Part shown: positions 1 to 9,437 of the stretch, one piece after another
Layout: the number at the start of each line of letters is the position of its first letter
Position numbering within the stretch: position 1 is the stretch's first letter
Source of the DNA: Rhodopseudomonas palustris JSC-3b
GTDB lineage: Bacteria; Pseudomonadota; Alphaproteobacteria; Rhizobiales; Xanthobacteraceae
Assembly: GCA_000504425.1 (NCBI GenBank)
Contig: KI632513.1
Span: 723,540 to 787,539, forward strand
DNA length: 64,000 nucleotides
Direction: 5' to 3'
The notes under the pieces: generated by a model
What the model was told of the DNA's origin: nothing
Database searches by the model: none
The model's input: only the letters and a program-made list of their open reading frames with translations
Program-made: the position numbers and the translations under genes

Positions 1-206
1 GGGCCAGCGCCGCAGCCATAGGCATTGGCCTTGACCACGCCGGCGCATTCGGCCGGCACCGCGGTCTTTTCCAGCTTACGCCAATTGGCGACCAGCGCGT
101 CGAGATCGACGGTGAGGGTGCCGATCGCGCTGGCCTGCTCGGCCTCCGGCGATGACGAAAGCACACGGCCGGCCTCGACCGACTTCGGGTTGGCTGCAAT
201 GTTCAT
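1..206 (-). CDS. alr: Alanine racemase, N-terminal part (cut by window edge)
   Basis: Alanine racemase interconverts L- and D-alanine for peptidoglycan, using PLP, in the cytosol. Read on the minus strand from the ATG at 206, the first 68 residues contain LTVDLDALVANWRKL and then VVKANAYGCGAG. The latter matches the family's KANAYG motif, whose lysine forms the Schiff base with PLP. The rest of the gene lies outside the window. AGGA sits about 12 bases upstream of the ATG. alr lies near dnaB in related genomes; here two unrelated plus-strand genes separate them. The assignment is firm despite the truncation. Confidence 0.88.
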   Translation of the reverse strand, partial: MNIAANPKSVEAGRVLSSSPEAEQASAIGTLTVDLDALVANWRKLEKTAVPAECAGVVKANAYGCGAG

Positions 207-499
207 GAGATTCAAAATGTCCTGCTGTTCGCTCCGGTGTGGCCGGCGAACGCGGCAACATTATGCGCGCCGCCGCGACGGTTCAACCGGGGCTGGCCCG
301 AGCGGCAGCGTTGCAGGCCGATCAGCGCTGCAATCCGGCGCGGCGCTGCGGTCCGATCAACTACGTAAGCACACGAGGTCCGAATCAGGCGCCTGCGGTG
401 CAACGATCACGATCTCGGGAATCAAAGCTTGATGACGCCGCTGCGCGCAACGCTGTCGCCACCAGGCTGGCCGGGGCGACTGAACGAAGGGGCGGCGAC

Positions 500-1759
500 A
501 TGAGGCGGCGACAGACGGATTGGAGCCAACAGATCGGCCGCTCACCGGCGATGCCCGCGCTGGTGGAGCAGCCGCGCTGCACCGCTGCTCGATCGCCGCT
601 GCAGCGACGCCATGGTGCGCGGGTCGTCATGCTGCTGGCCGCGGCGATCGTGCTGCCGGCCACCATCGCGCAGGCCGAGGATCGGTCGCCGGCAAGCGCC
701 GGCCCCCGCAATGCCGCGCAGCTCCGTCCGGTGCGTCCCGTGCCGGTCCAACCTGCGCCGCGCTGGACGCTGTCCGCCGAGGTGATCGCACTGGCCCGTT
801 CCGGCACCGGCAATCGGCCGCTGGTTTCGCTGGTGCCGGGCGATGTCTATTGGTTCACCCAGACCGGCATCAACACCACCAACTATCCCGGCGTCGAAGT
901 GCTCAATAGCAGTCAGCTCGGGCAACGGCTGGCGGCGGGACCGCGGCTCAGCCTCAGCTACCGCGATCCGTCGGGCTATGGCTTTGAGCTAAGCTATTTC
1001 AATGTGGTCGGACTGACGGCGGGCAAGGCGATCGGCCCGACCAATCCAGCGCAATGGCTGGTGATGAAAGCGCCGGGCACGTTCTGGCAGACCCAGGATT
1101 ACATCTATCAATCGATGGTGTGGCAGGACGACAGCCGTCTGCACAGCCTGGAAGCCAATGCGCGGCTCGAACTGGCACCGCGGGTCACGCTGTTGCTGGG
1201 CGCGCGCTGGTTGCAGCTGCGCGACCAGCTGCAAGGCACGCTCGACCCGGCCGATCTTGGCCAGCCGCTCTGGAAGCGCGGCGGTCCGAGCAAGCTGTGG
1301 GATGCGGTGCCGGCTGCTGGCAGTACGGTCGTCATCAATCCGCCGTTCTGGACGACGATCGCCACCAACAACCTTTATGGCGTGCAGATCGGCGCCAAGG
1401 CGACGCTCTGGGAGGCGGGGCCGTGGTCGCTGGGTGGCACGATCAAGGCCGGGGTGTTCAACAACCGCGCTGAGCATGTCAGTCTGGTCAGCATGCAGAA
1501 GCAGATTTTTCCAGCGCAAACCGCCACCAACGCCGCCGCCTTTGCCGGCGAAGGCAGCCTGGTCGCCAAATATCAGCTCAGCGAGGCGATCGCGCTCAAG
1601 CTCGGCTATGAGGCGCTCTGGCTCAATGGCATCGCGCTCGCGCCCGGCCAGATCGAGATGGTCAACACCACGCCCAGCACCGTGAGCGCGCAGGGCGTCA
1701 ATTGCCGCTCCAGCACGCTGTTCCAGGGGCTGACCTTCGGCGTCGATTACACGTTTTAG
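500..1759 (+). CDS. BBP7-like outer-membrane beta-barrel protein
   Basis: Predicted secreted outer-membrane barrel of 419 residues. The ATG at 500 follows a GAAGGGG ribosome site; an in-frame ATG at 629 would give a shorter, more usual signal peptide (MLLAAAIVLPATIAQA, cut before EDRS). The mature part alternates short aromatic and polar strands and ends in VDYTF, a terminal Phe as seen in many outer-membrane proteins. NNLYGVQIGA and LGYEALWLNGIALAPGQI resemble the C-terminal half of the BBP7 (putative beta-barrel porin-7) family, best known from planctomycetes. Function is unknown. The reading frame stays open upstream to 239, but that part looks non-coding. Confidence 0.65.
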   Translation: MRRRQTDWSQQIGRSPAMPALVEQPRCTAARSPLQRRHGARVVMLLAAAIVLPATIAQAEDRSPASAGPRNAAQLRPVRPVPVQPAPRWTLSAEVIALARSGTGNRPLVSLVPGDVYWFTQTGINTTNYPGVEVLNSSQLGQRLAAGPRLSLSYRDPSGYGFELSYFNVVGLTAGKAIGPTNPAQWLVMKAPGTFWQTQDYIYQSMVWQDDSRLHSLEANARLELAPRVTLLLGARWLQLRDQLQGTLDPADLGQPLWKRGGPSKLWDAVPAAGSTVVINPPFWTTIATNNLYGVQIGAKATLWEAGPWSLGGTIKAGVFNNRAEHVSLVSMQKQIFPAQTATNAAAFAGEGSLVAKYQLSEAIALKLGYEALWLNGIALAPGQIEMVNTTPSTVSAQGVNCRSSTLFQGLTFGVDYTF

Positions 1760-1896
1760 GATGTTGCGACGCTGACAGCTGCGATGCCGCGCCTCGGCTG
1801 CCGTTCCGCGCCAGCCGCCCCGCTATTCCGCGCGCCATCAACGTGCTTTGATGCTCCCAAAAGGGCCGCGCGACGGCGGCTTTGAGGGGAGCGAGC

Positions 1897-2490
1897 TTGA
1901 AGCAGATCGGTCCGTTTGAAATGCGCCGATTGGAAGCGCTCAGCAACACTATCTTCGGCGTTGCGATGACGCTGCTGGCCTATGACCTGCCCAAGGCCCG
2001 CAGTTTTGCGAGTGCGCCGTCCTGGATCGACCTGGTGCGCACCTATGCGCAACCGATTATCGCGCTGATGATCAGCTTCATCGTCGCCGGGCTGTTTTGG
2101 CTGAGCCATCATCGGCGGCTGGCTTTTGCGCCAGAGGGCAGCCGCGGCGTCGTGTTCCTCAATCTGTTGTTTCTGCTGTCGATCGTGCTCTTGCCGGTGA
2201 CCAATGGACTATATGGCGCGTACCGGCTCGATGACGTCGTCGCCGTCAGCTACGGCTGCCATCTGACGTTGATTGCCGGCCTCAATGCGCTGCTGTGGCT
2301 GCTGGCGCTGCGCGGAAGCCGCCATCCGGAGTTGCTGGCGAGCGCGGTGTTTCCGGTGGTCGTGTTCGTGCTTGGCACGGCGATCGCGTTCGTTGCGCCC
2401 GCCGTTGCGCAATACATCTGGTGTCTGGCGTTCGGCTCGATGGTGGTGGGCTGGGTCGCAGCCCGCCGCCAGCCATCGCAACCCAGCTGA
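1897..2490 (+). CDS. TMEM175-like (DUF1211) integral membrane protein
   Basis: Small membrane protein of 197 residues with about six hydrophobic segments. The start is a TTG at 1897, chosen because AGGGGAG lies five bases before it; an ATG at 1921 is the alternative. The N-terminus (RRLEALSNTIFGVAMTLLAY) and FIVAGLFWLSHHRRL match bacterial TMEM175-type proteins, some of which are potassium channels. In that family the first helix carries an R-x3-FSD signature; here it reads R-x3-LSN, so the Phe and Asp are both changed. Ion conduction is therefore uncertain. The gene stands alone, convergent with dnaB. Confidence 0.7.
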   Translation: MKQIGPFEMRRLEALSNTIFGVAMTLLAYDLPKARSFASAPSWIDLVRTYAQPIIALMISFIVAGLFWLSHHRRLAFAPEGSRGVVFLNLLFLLSIVLLPVTNGLYGAYRLDDVVAVSYGCHLTLIAGLNALLWLLALRGSRHPELLASAVFPVVVFVLGTAIAFVAPAVAQYIWCLAFGSMVVGWVAARRQPSQPS

Positions 2491-2509
2491 CGAGATTGCG
2501 CGGCGCGGA

Positions 2510-4003
<1,494 letters not shown>

Positions 4004-4412
4004 GATGGAGTGGCGGTCCAAATTCCGGCAGTTACGGGGCGACTATAAATCGCCTTGCGCGCGGGGAAGGAAGGGTGGGGCGCTCTATATGCCCGATTCA
4101 CACACACCGCAGCCACGGAATTGCAGCCGCCGACAATCCGCTTGACCGCGGCGCAAAAGGCGCAGCCCGGCTTTGAACCTGCTGGCTTTGAACCAGAGCG
4201 GCTGTGCCGCCGACCCATCCATAAGGCCGATCGCTAAGGTGCGAACCTTGCTGGCAACCAAGCGTTAGGCTCATGCGCGCTGGCTGCCAAATGCGGTCGC
4301 GGCATTAAGCGTTCCGACACCGTTGGACCGCTATGCGGAATAGAACCTCGGTCGTCAGCCGGGGAACCAGACAACGCCGCATTCGTTGAATGACGGCAAC
4401 AGGGACGGTGAG
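4004..4412. other. Intergenic region upstream of dnaB, no gene seen
   Basis: About 400 bases between the dnaB start and the next small reading frame. It must hold the dnaB promoter on the minus strand, but no convincing -35/-10 pair was recognised. Open frames here (for example 4055-4237, plus) have no recognisable protein character. Confidence 0.5.
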
Positions 4413-4610
4413 ATGGCAGAGCGGCTGGATTGGCATTCGTCGTTGCATGCCGAGCAAGCGTGGCTTGCGGCGCTGGTCGATGCGTTTGAGCAGGTCGCCG
4501 CTGCCGAGAGCACGGCCGGCTGCGATCCGAACGCGCTTGCCGCCTGTGCGCGTTATCTGGCCCGGCCCAATATCGGCGCGATCGGCGCGGTGTCGCGGCT
4601 TCTCAACTGA
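4413..4610 (+). CDS. Small hypothetical protein
   Basis: A 65-residue frame from the ATG at 4413, with AGGGA about eight bases upstream. The product (MAERLDWHSSLHAEQAWL at its start) is rich in Ala and Leu and looks helical and soluble, with one Cys-Asp pair and no membrane segment. I recognise no family. It could be real because it has a ribosome site and balanced composition, but GC-rich DNA gives such frames by chance. Confidence 0.35.
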   Translation: MAERLDWHSSLHAEQAWLAALVDAFEQVAAAESTAGCDPNALAACARYLARPNIGAIGAVSRLLN

Positions 4611-4965
4611 CATCTGTTCAGCAGATCTTTTCAACGGACTTCTGTTCAACGGAAATCTGTCTCCAATCATCTTTGGCCGCACTTGATGCGCTGATCCGCT
4701 GCGATAGCGCGGCGCTGCGCGCAAAAGTCGCGTGATCTGGACGAACTTCGTCCATGTTCGGCCTGCAATGCCCTTCACATGATGACCTGCATGGCTAGCT
4801 GCTGATGCCGTTGATGCATCGGCTCGGCTGGGCCGCGTGCGATCAGTGGCAGCCGCTCATCTTGCGGGCAGCAGCCAGCGCGATCTGCATGCTTCCATTC
4901 GCAGCGCAATAGGCTAAAAGGTGGGCGCCGCGCTGCCGGCGATTTTCCCGCGACTGGAGGAGTGA
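4611..4965. other. Intergenic region with short repeats and a perfect palindrome
   Basis: No gene seen. TTCAACGGA occurs twice, at 4630-4638 and 4645-4653. At 4738-4754 there is an exact interrupted palindrome, TGGACGAA-c-TTCGTCCA, about 210 bases before the next gene. It could be an operator or a small hairpin. Confidence 0.4.
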
Positions 4966-6426
4966 ATGTCGAGCCGAGCGCTCAGTTTAGCGACGGTGTT
5001 CGGTCTAATCGTCTGCTCTGCGACGACTGGACGAGCTGAAAACCTCGAGGCTGGCAAATCGCCGGCGCAGATTTTTGCGGGCACTTGTGCGGTCTGTCAC
5101 AAGAGTGCGCGTGGCCTGGTACGCACCGTGCCGCCGTCGTCGCTGCCCTCATTCCTGCGGCAACACTACACGACCAGCGCCGACATGGCCGGCATGCTGA
5201 GCTCCTATCTGATGGGTAGCGGCGGCACCGATCCGCGTGGCCGCGGTGGCTTGACCCGCCAGGGCGAGGAAGCCAAGTCCGGCCGCGCTGCCGAGCCGGC
5301 CGAAGCTGTGCCGGGACGCCGGATGCGCGAAGCGCCGCCGCAGGCACCGGGCGCCGATGCGGCCAGCCCGGCCGCCGAAGGGCAGGCCGATCAGCCGCCG
5401 CGCAGCCGCCGCGATTCCAAGCGCAAGCGTCAGGAACTCGAAAACCAGCCGCCGGCGAGCGATGCGCCCGCCGCGACCGCCGCTGAGGAACAGCCGCAGC
5501 AGCCGCCGCGCAAGCGCAAGAAAGATAAGCAGCAGGCCAAGCCGGAGCCTAAGACCGAGCCCACCGAGGCCGGCAAAACGGAAGCTGGCAAGACCGAACC
5601 TGGCAAGACCGAACCTGGCAAGACCGAAGCGGGTAAGACTGACGCCAAGCCGGAACCGAAGGCGGACGCCAAGTCTGAACCGGCCAAGTCTGAACCGGCC
5701 AAGTCTGAACCGGCCAAGTCTGAGCCTGCCAAGTCTGAGCCTGCCAAGTCGGAACCTGCCAAGTCGGAACCGGCTAAGTCCGAGCCGTCGAAGGCGGATG
5801 GGGCCAAGCCGGAACCGGCCAAGACCGAGCCTGCCAAAACCGAGCCGGCCGATGTGAAGCCTGTGCCCGCGGTGCCGGCCAAGCCGGACGCGGCGCATGA
5901 CGAGCCCGCCAAGGTGCCGGCCAAGCCGGATGCTGCCGACAAGGCTAAGCCGGATGCCGCCGACAAGGCCGAGCCGGGAGCGGCTCCCGCCGCGGCCGAG
6001 ACCGTGAAGCAGCCGGAGGCGCCGAAGGCGGAGCCGGCCAAATCCGAAACGCCGAAGGCCGACGCTCCGAAGCCGGACACCCCGAAGGCGGAGACCCCGG
6101 CCAAGGCCAAGTCGGACGATCACGACACCGCCAAGCCGGAGCCGGGCCACGACGCGAAGTCGGATGCCAAATCGGACGTGAAGTCGGATGTGAAGCCGGA
6201 GCCGAAGCCGGACGCCAAACCGGAGCCCAAGCCGGAGGCCGCTCCGGCGCCGCGCTCCGATGACAGCGCCGATCGTCCGGCTGCGCCCGCCAGCAGTGAG
6301 CCGGCCGCACGCCCGGCCGCCTCGACGGCGCCCGCCCAGCCGGTGGCGCCGCCGCCGGTGGCGCCCGGTCCGCCGCCGCCGCCGGTCGAGCCCGGCGCGA
6401 CCCCGGATCTGCCGATCTCGAAGTAA
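4966..6426 (+). CDS. Secreted single-CXXCH protein with KSEPA-repeat tail
   Basis: 486 residues. The ATG follows a strong GGAGGAG site. Residues 1-24 form a signal peptide ending in GRAEN. The only folded-looking part is about residues 25-85: IFAGTCAVCHKSARGL carries one CXXCH haem-attachment motif and is followed by LRQHYTTSADMAGMLSSYLM, which could supply a Met ligand. This resembles a class I cytochrome c core. From about residue 90 to the end the chain is low complexity in Pro, Lys, Glu and Ala, with five GKTE[A/P] and eight KSEPA units, then a proline-rich end (PPPPVEPG). The tail is probably extended, perhaps spanning or binding the cell wall. Redox role and partner are unknown. A perfect terminator follows. 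Confidence 0.75.
   Translation: MSSRALSLATVFGLIVCSATTGRAENLEAGKSPAQIFAGTCAVCHKSARGLVRTVPPSSLPSFLRQHYTTSADMAGMLSSYLMGSGGTDPRGRGGLTRQGEEAKSGRAAEPAEAVPGRRMREAPPQAPGADAASPAAEGQADQPPRSRRDSKRKRQELENQPPASDAPAATAAEEQPQQPPRKRKKDKQQAKPEPKTEPTEAGKTEAGKTEPGKTEPGKTEAGKTDAKPEPKADAKSEPAKSEPAKSEPAKSEPAKSEPAKSEPAKSEPAKSEPSKADGAKPEPAKTEPAKTEPADVKPVPAVPAKPDAAHDEPAKVPAKPDAADKAKPDAADKAEPGAAPAAAETVKQPEAPKAEPAKSETPKADAPKPDTPKAETPAKAKSDDHDTAKPEPGHDAKSDAKSDVKSDVKPEPKPDAKPEPKPEAAPAPRSDDSADRPAAPASSEPAARPAASTAPAQPVAPPPVAPGPPPPPVEPGATPDLPISK
5569..5643 (+). repeat. Tandem 15-bp repeat, five units (AGKTE)
   Basis: Five in-frame 15-base units of the type GCTGGCAAGACCGAA, coding AGKTE, AGKTE, PGKTE, PGKTE, AGKTD inside the CXXCH protein. 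Units differ by a few synonymous or Ala/Pro changes. Confidence 0.85.
5671..5790 (+). repeat. Tandem 15-bp repeat, eight units (KSEPA)
   Basis: Eight consecutive 15-base units of the type AAGTCTGAACCGGCC, coding KSEPA (the last KSEPS). The first three units are identical and the fourth and fifth are identical, indicating recent slippage or unequal exchange. Copy number is likely to vary between strains. Confidence 0.9.
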
Positions 6427-6449
6427 CGCGATCCCATCACCGATCACAG

Positions 6450-6475
6450 AACGGCGCGGCTCAGGCCGCGCCGTT
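6450..6475 (+). terminator. Terminator hairpin after the CXXCH gene
   Basis: Perfect 11-bp stem AACGGCGCGGC (6450-6460) with GCCGCGCCGTT (6465-6475) around a TCAG loop, 24 bases after the stop codon, followed by CCTGTTTG. The U-tract is short. Confidence 0.7.
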
Positions 6476-6674
6476 CCTGTTTGTGGTGCAGTGTTGCGTA
6501 TCGCTGGCGCGGGTGATCAAGCCGGGGCGGCAGGTCGCGGTGGTGGCGGCGGATGTGTTCTGCCTGCGCGATGGCGCTGAGATCCACACTGCCACCGCTT
6601 TGGCCTCGATTGCGATGCTCGATGACGCCAAGGGCGCCAAGCACAATGACGCAAAGTACCACGACGCAAAGCAG
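6476..6674. other. Spacer between two convergent terminators
   Basis: About 200 bases between the terminators of the CXXCH gene and rplI (311 bases from gene to gene). Open frames exist on both strands but have no ribosome site or protein-like composition. I see no gene. Confidence 0.5.
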
Positions 6675-6706
6675 AAGAGCCCGGCCTGAGGACAGGCCGG
6701 GCTCTT
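6675..6706 (-). terminator. Terminator of the ribosomal protein operon
   Basis: Perfect 14-bp stem AAGAGCCCGGCCTG (6675-6688) with CAGGCCGGGCTCTT (6693-6706) and a four-base loop, 32 bases beyond the rplI stop. Being symmetrical it could act in both directions. Confidence 0.8.
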
Positions 6707-6737
6707 GCTGTGGTGATGGAAAAAGGGGAGGCCGGGC

Positions 6738-7322
6738 TTACTGCTCGGTCTCTTCCTCGCCGTGCACCGCGTCCGGATCGAAGAACTCGCCGGCGGCGGC
6801 CAGCGCTTCGGCAGCGGCGTCCTGATCTTCGCGGCGGGTCGAGATGTCTTCGCCGCGGTTGATGCGCTCGGCTTCTTCAGCGCTGCGCGCCACGGTGACC
6901 GACACGCCGACTTCGACTTCCGGGTGCACGGCGATCGAGATCTCGTGCTTGCCGATGGTCTTGACCGGGGCGTCGAGCAGCACCTGGCTGCGGCTGATCT
7001 GGATGCCGTCGGCAGCGAACGAGGCGATGATGTCGCGCACCGACACCGAACCGTACAGCTGGCCGGCTTCCGAAGCCTGACGCAGCACCACCACGTTGCG
7101 GCCTTCGATCTTCTCGGCGACCTTCACGGCTTCGCCCTTGGCGGCGAGGTTGCGCGCCTCGAGGTCGGCCTTCATGTGCTCAAACTTGGCGCGGTTGTCG
7201 GCGGTGGCGCGCAGCGCCTTGCCGCGCGGCAGCAGGAAGTTCCGGGCGTAGCCGTCCTTGACCTTGACGATATCGCCCATCTGGCCGTGCTTGGCGACGC
7301 GTTCCAGCAGAATGACTTCCAT
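6738..7322 (-). CDS. rplI: 50S ribosomal protein L9
   Basis: Large-subunit protein L9, 194 residues. The start is [19 protein letters not shown] at 7322, preceded by AAGGAGAA. The N-terminal rRNA-binding domain has the family pattern [21 protein letters not shown] (about residues 15-35), followed by the long connecting helix and the C-terminal domain ([25 protein letters not shown], about 110-140). A 40-residue acidic extension after the C domain ([17 protein letters not shown] to EETEQ) makes it longer than the E. coli protein (about 150). Last gene of the rpsF operon. Confidence 0.97.
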   Translation of the reverse strand: MEVILLERVAKHGQMGDIVKVKDGYARNFLLPRGKALRATADNRAKFEHMKADLEARNLAAKGEAVKVAEKIEGRNVVVLRQASEAGQLYGSVSVRDIIASFAADGIQISRSQVLLDAPVKTIGKHEISIAVHPEVEVGVSVTVARSAEEAERINRGEDISTRREDQDAAAEALAAAGEFFDPDAVHGEEETEQ

Positions 7323-7371
7323 GATGTTCTCCTTGTCAGTGTATGCGTGTGATTGAAAATTCGTTTCGGGT

Positions 7372-8337
7372 TCAGTCGTCGTTTGCCGCACGGGGCGGCG
7401 GCTGCCGGGCGAAACGCCGCCGGAAGCCAAACAATGCCTCGGCAATGCCGAAGGCGACGGCCAGCAGGATCGGCCAGCCAAACACCATGCACAGCGCGTA
7501 GCTGGAGCCGAGGATGAAGGTGCGGTTGCGCGAGCCCTGCGTCAGGGTGTGCAGCGTGGCCAGGCCCTGCAGCGCATAGGCCATCATCAGCGTCGCGGTG
7601 GCGGCACGGCCGACGATGCCGGGCAGGCTGTCGATGAAGCTGATGGCCACCGCGAGCGAGAGCGCGGCCAGCGTCATCGGCGGCAGGCTGACGGCGTTCA
7701 GGTCCGGCCAGGGCCGCTGCAGCCGGCCGGACATCGCGGTGATCTTGCCGGCCAGCCAGAGATTCACGGTGAGCGTCATCATCGCCATCACCGCAGCCGC
7801 GGACGGCGCAACGATGGCCAGCGCGGTGGCGAGCTGCTCGATGTCGCCGCGCGGCGCACTGCTGCTTTCGCTCAGCACTTTGGTCAGGCTGTTGCGCAGG
7901 CCTTCAGTGATGCTGGTGCTGTCGCCGCCCACGGTGAACAGCGTCACCACGGTGGTCAGGGTGGCGAGGCCGGCGATCCAGAGAATGATGCGGTCGATCG
8001 GGTACCATTCCAGCGTGCTCGGCACGCCGGCTGGCGACATCGCGAGCGGTGCCGCACGGCCAAGCATCGCCAGACGGCCGAGCCACCAGGCGGGCAGCGC
8101 AATGGTCACCAGAAATACTGCGAGATAGGGCAGGCCGAACATCGTGCCCAGTGCGAGCGCGGCCGCCAAGCCGCCAATTGCGGCGCCGCCCGAGCCCCAG
8201 CCGAGCGCAGCGACCATCAGCGGCAGTGGTGCGAGGTAAAACAGCAATACCGCGACCATCGCGCCCGATACGATCGAGCCGAACATCAACGCCGACGCGC
8301 AGCCGGCGGCCAGATGGATCAGGATATTGGCGATCAT
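7372..8337 (-). CDS. DUF2232 family integral membrane protein
   Basis: 321-residue membrane protein with about eight hydrophobic helices, starting [17 protein letters not shown] at 8337 after GGGAGCGGGA. It matches the DUF2232 family, which in alphaproteobacteria is encoded between rpsR and rplI, as here. The biochemical role is not known; the family has been compared with small-molecule transporter membrane components. Its place in a ribosomal operon suggests growth-linked expression. A hairpin lies between rpsR and this gene. Confidence 0.85.
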   Translation of the reverse strand: MIANILIHLAAGCASALMFGSIVSGAMVAVLLFYLAPLPLMVAALGWGSGGAAIGGLAAALALGTMFGLPYLAVFLVTIALPAWWLGRLAMLGRAAPLAMSPAGVPSTLEWYPIDRIILWIAGLATLTTVVTLFTVGGDSTSITEGLRNSLTKVLSESSSAPRGDIEQLATALAIVAPSAAAVMAMMTLTVNLWLAGKITAMSGRLQRPWPDLNAVSLPPMTLAALSLAVAISFIDSLPGIVGRAATATLMMAYALQGLATLHTLTQGSRNRTFILGSSYALCMVFGWPILLAVAFGIAEALFGFRRRFARQPPPRAANDD

Positions 8338-8443
8338 CAGCTGTCCCGCTCCCTTCGAGCGGTTAGAGGCCAAGGGCCCCAACCATCGGCGAGCGGAACG
8401 ACCCGGACGCCTTATGAAAAAACGTAAGTGGTGTTCAGCGAAA

Positions 8444-8469
8444 CGGCCGGCAGCAAAAGCTGCCGGCCG
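8444..8469 (-). terminator. Hairpin between rpsR and the DUF2232 gene
   Basis: Perfect 11-bp stem CGGCCGGCAGC / GCTGCCGGCCG with a four-base loop, seven bases beyond the rpsR stop codon. On the minus strand it is followed by TTTCGC, so it may terminate partly and lower expression of the downstream membrane gene and rplI. Confidence 0.6.
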
Positions 8470-8475
8470 AATGCG

Positions 8476-8715
8476 TCAGCGAATGACGTAGGGCAGCAGA
8501 CCCAGGAACCGGGCGCGCTTGATGGCGCGGGCCAGTTCACGCTGCTTCTTGGCGGACACGGCAGTGATGCGGCTCGGCACGATCTTGCCGCGCTCGGACA
8601 CGTAACGCATCAGCAGCTTGGAATCCTTGTAGTCGATCTTCGGCGCATTCGCGCCCGTGAACGGGCAGGTCTTGCGGCGACGGAAAAACGGACGGCGGGC
8701 ACCAGCTTCGGCCAT
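8476..8715 (-). CDS. rpsR: 30S ribosomal protein S18
   Basis: Small-subunit protein of 79 residues, starting [19 protein letters not shown]. The conserved core [19 protein letters not shown] and the basic [21 protein letters not shown] tail are complete. S18 pairs with S6 in the platform of the 30S subunit. It begins five bases after rpsF ends, so the two are co-translated. Confidence 0.98.
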   Translation of the reverse strand: MAEAGARRPFFRRRKTCPFTGANAPKIDYKDSKLLMRYVSERGKIVPSRITAVSAKKQRELARAIKRARFLGLLPYVIR

Positions 8716-8720
8716 ATCTC

Positions 8721-9167
8721 TTACTCCTCGGTCGCTGCAGGGGCGGCGGCGTCATCGCGCGGGCGGCGCGGGCCACGATCACCACGGAAGCCGTCACGGT
8801 CGCCACGCAGGCCACCGCCGCGATCGTCACGATCGCGATCCCGGTCAGCCTTGCGCATCATGGCCGACGGACCTTCCTCGAGTTCGTCAACGCGAACGGT
8901 GAGGTAGCGAATGATGTCTTCGTTGATCCGCTCCTGGCGCTCGATCTCCGCCACCACCGCGGCCGGGCCGTCGATGTTGAGCATCACGAAATGCGCTTTG
9001 CGGTTCTTGTTCATGCGATAGGTCAGCGAACGCAGGCCCCAAGACTCAGTCTTGGTCACCTTGCCACCGAGGCTCTCGATCACACCCGTGATCTGGGTGG
9101 TCAGGTCTTCCACCTGCTGGGCGCTCGCGTCCTGACGCGCGAGAAAAACATGCTCATAAAGAGGCAT
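8721..9167 (-). CDS. rpsF: 30S ribosomal protein S6
   Basis: 148 residues. The start is [15 protein letters not shown] at 9167, with GGAAAGGACC just upstream. The ferredoxin-like S6 core ([22 protein letters not shown]) occupies about residues 1-95. A charged tail rich in Asp, Arg and Gly ([16 protein letters not shown]) follows, as in other alphaproteobacterial S6 proteins. First gene of the operon rpsF-rpsR-DUF2232-rplI; its promoter lies in the roughly 270 bases before it. A leader control site for S6:S18 is possible but I could not identify it. Confidence 0.97.
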   Translation of the reverse strand: MPLYEHVFLARQDASAQQVEDLTTQITGVIESLGGKVTKTESWGLRSLTYRMNKNRKAHFVMLNIDGPAAVVAEIERQERINEDIIRYLTVRVDELEEGPSAMMRKADRDRDRDDRGGGLRGDRDGFRGDRGPRRPRDDAAAPAATEE

Positions 9168-9437
9168 GATGGTCCTTTCCAAGGTTGATCGCCGATCCCA
9201 GCGACAAGCCCCTCGAACCCTTCGGAAAGGACTCGGAATGCTCAGAAGGCGGAAGCACGGGACGACGGGCCGACTGGCCCTGCCACATCAGTTCGTCCGA
9301 ATGGAGGAAATGCTGAGACCGTCCGTTCAGCTCCCGGCCGGGATCTGCGGATGGGCGGGTTATACGGGTTTTGCACGGCTTGGCAAGGGAGAAGCGGCCG
9401 CGAACCGGGCAGAGCGGGGGCCCGTTTGTCGCCCGCA

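Noticed and set aside
239..499. Upstream extension of the BBP7-like gene to 239
   Set aside because: Arg/Ala-rich sequence without a ribosome site; the signal peptide and GAAGGGG site favour a start at 500 or 629.
5149..6447. Long open frame on the minus strand under the CXXCH gene
   Set aside because: It is Arg/Leu/Gly-repeat sequence produced by reading the KSEPA and related repeats backward; no ribosome site or domain.
6483..6689. 68-residue open frame with a DAK-type repeat end
   Set aside because: Lies between two convergent terminators, with no ribosome site, and overlaps the rplI terminator.
9168..9437. S6:S18 leader-binding RNA motif before rpsF
   Set aside because: Looked for the known leader hairpin with its bulged CCG but could not establish a matching structure by eye.
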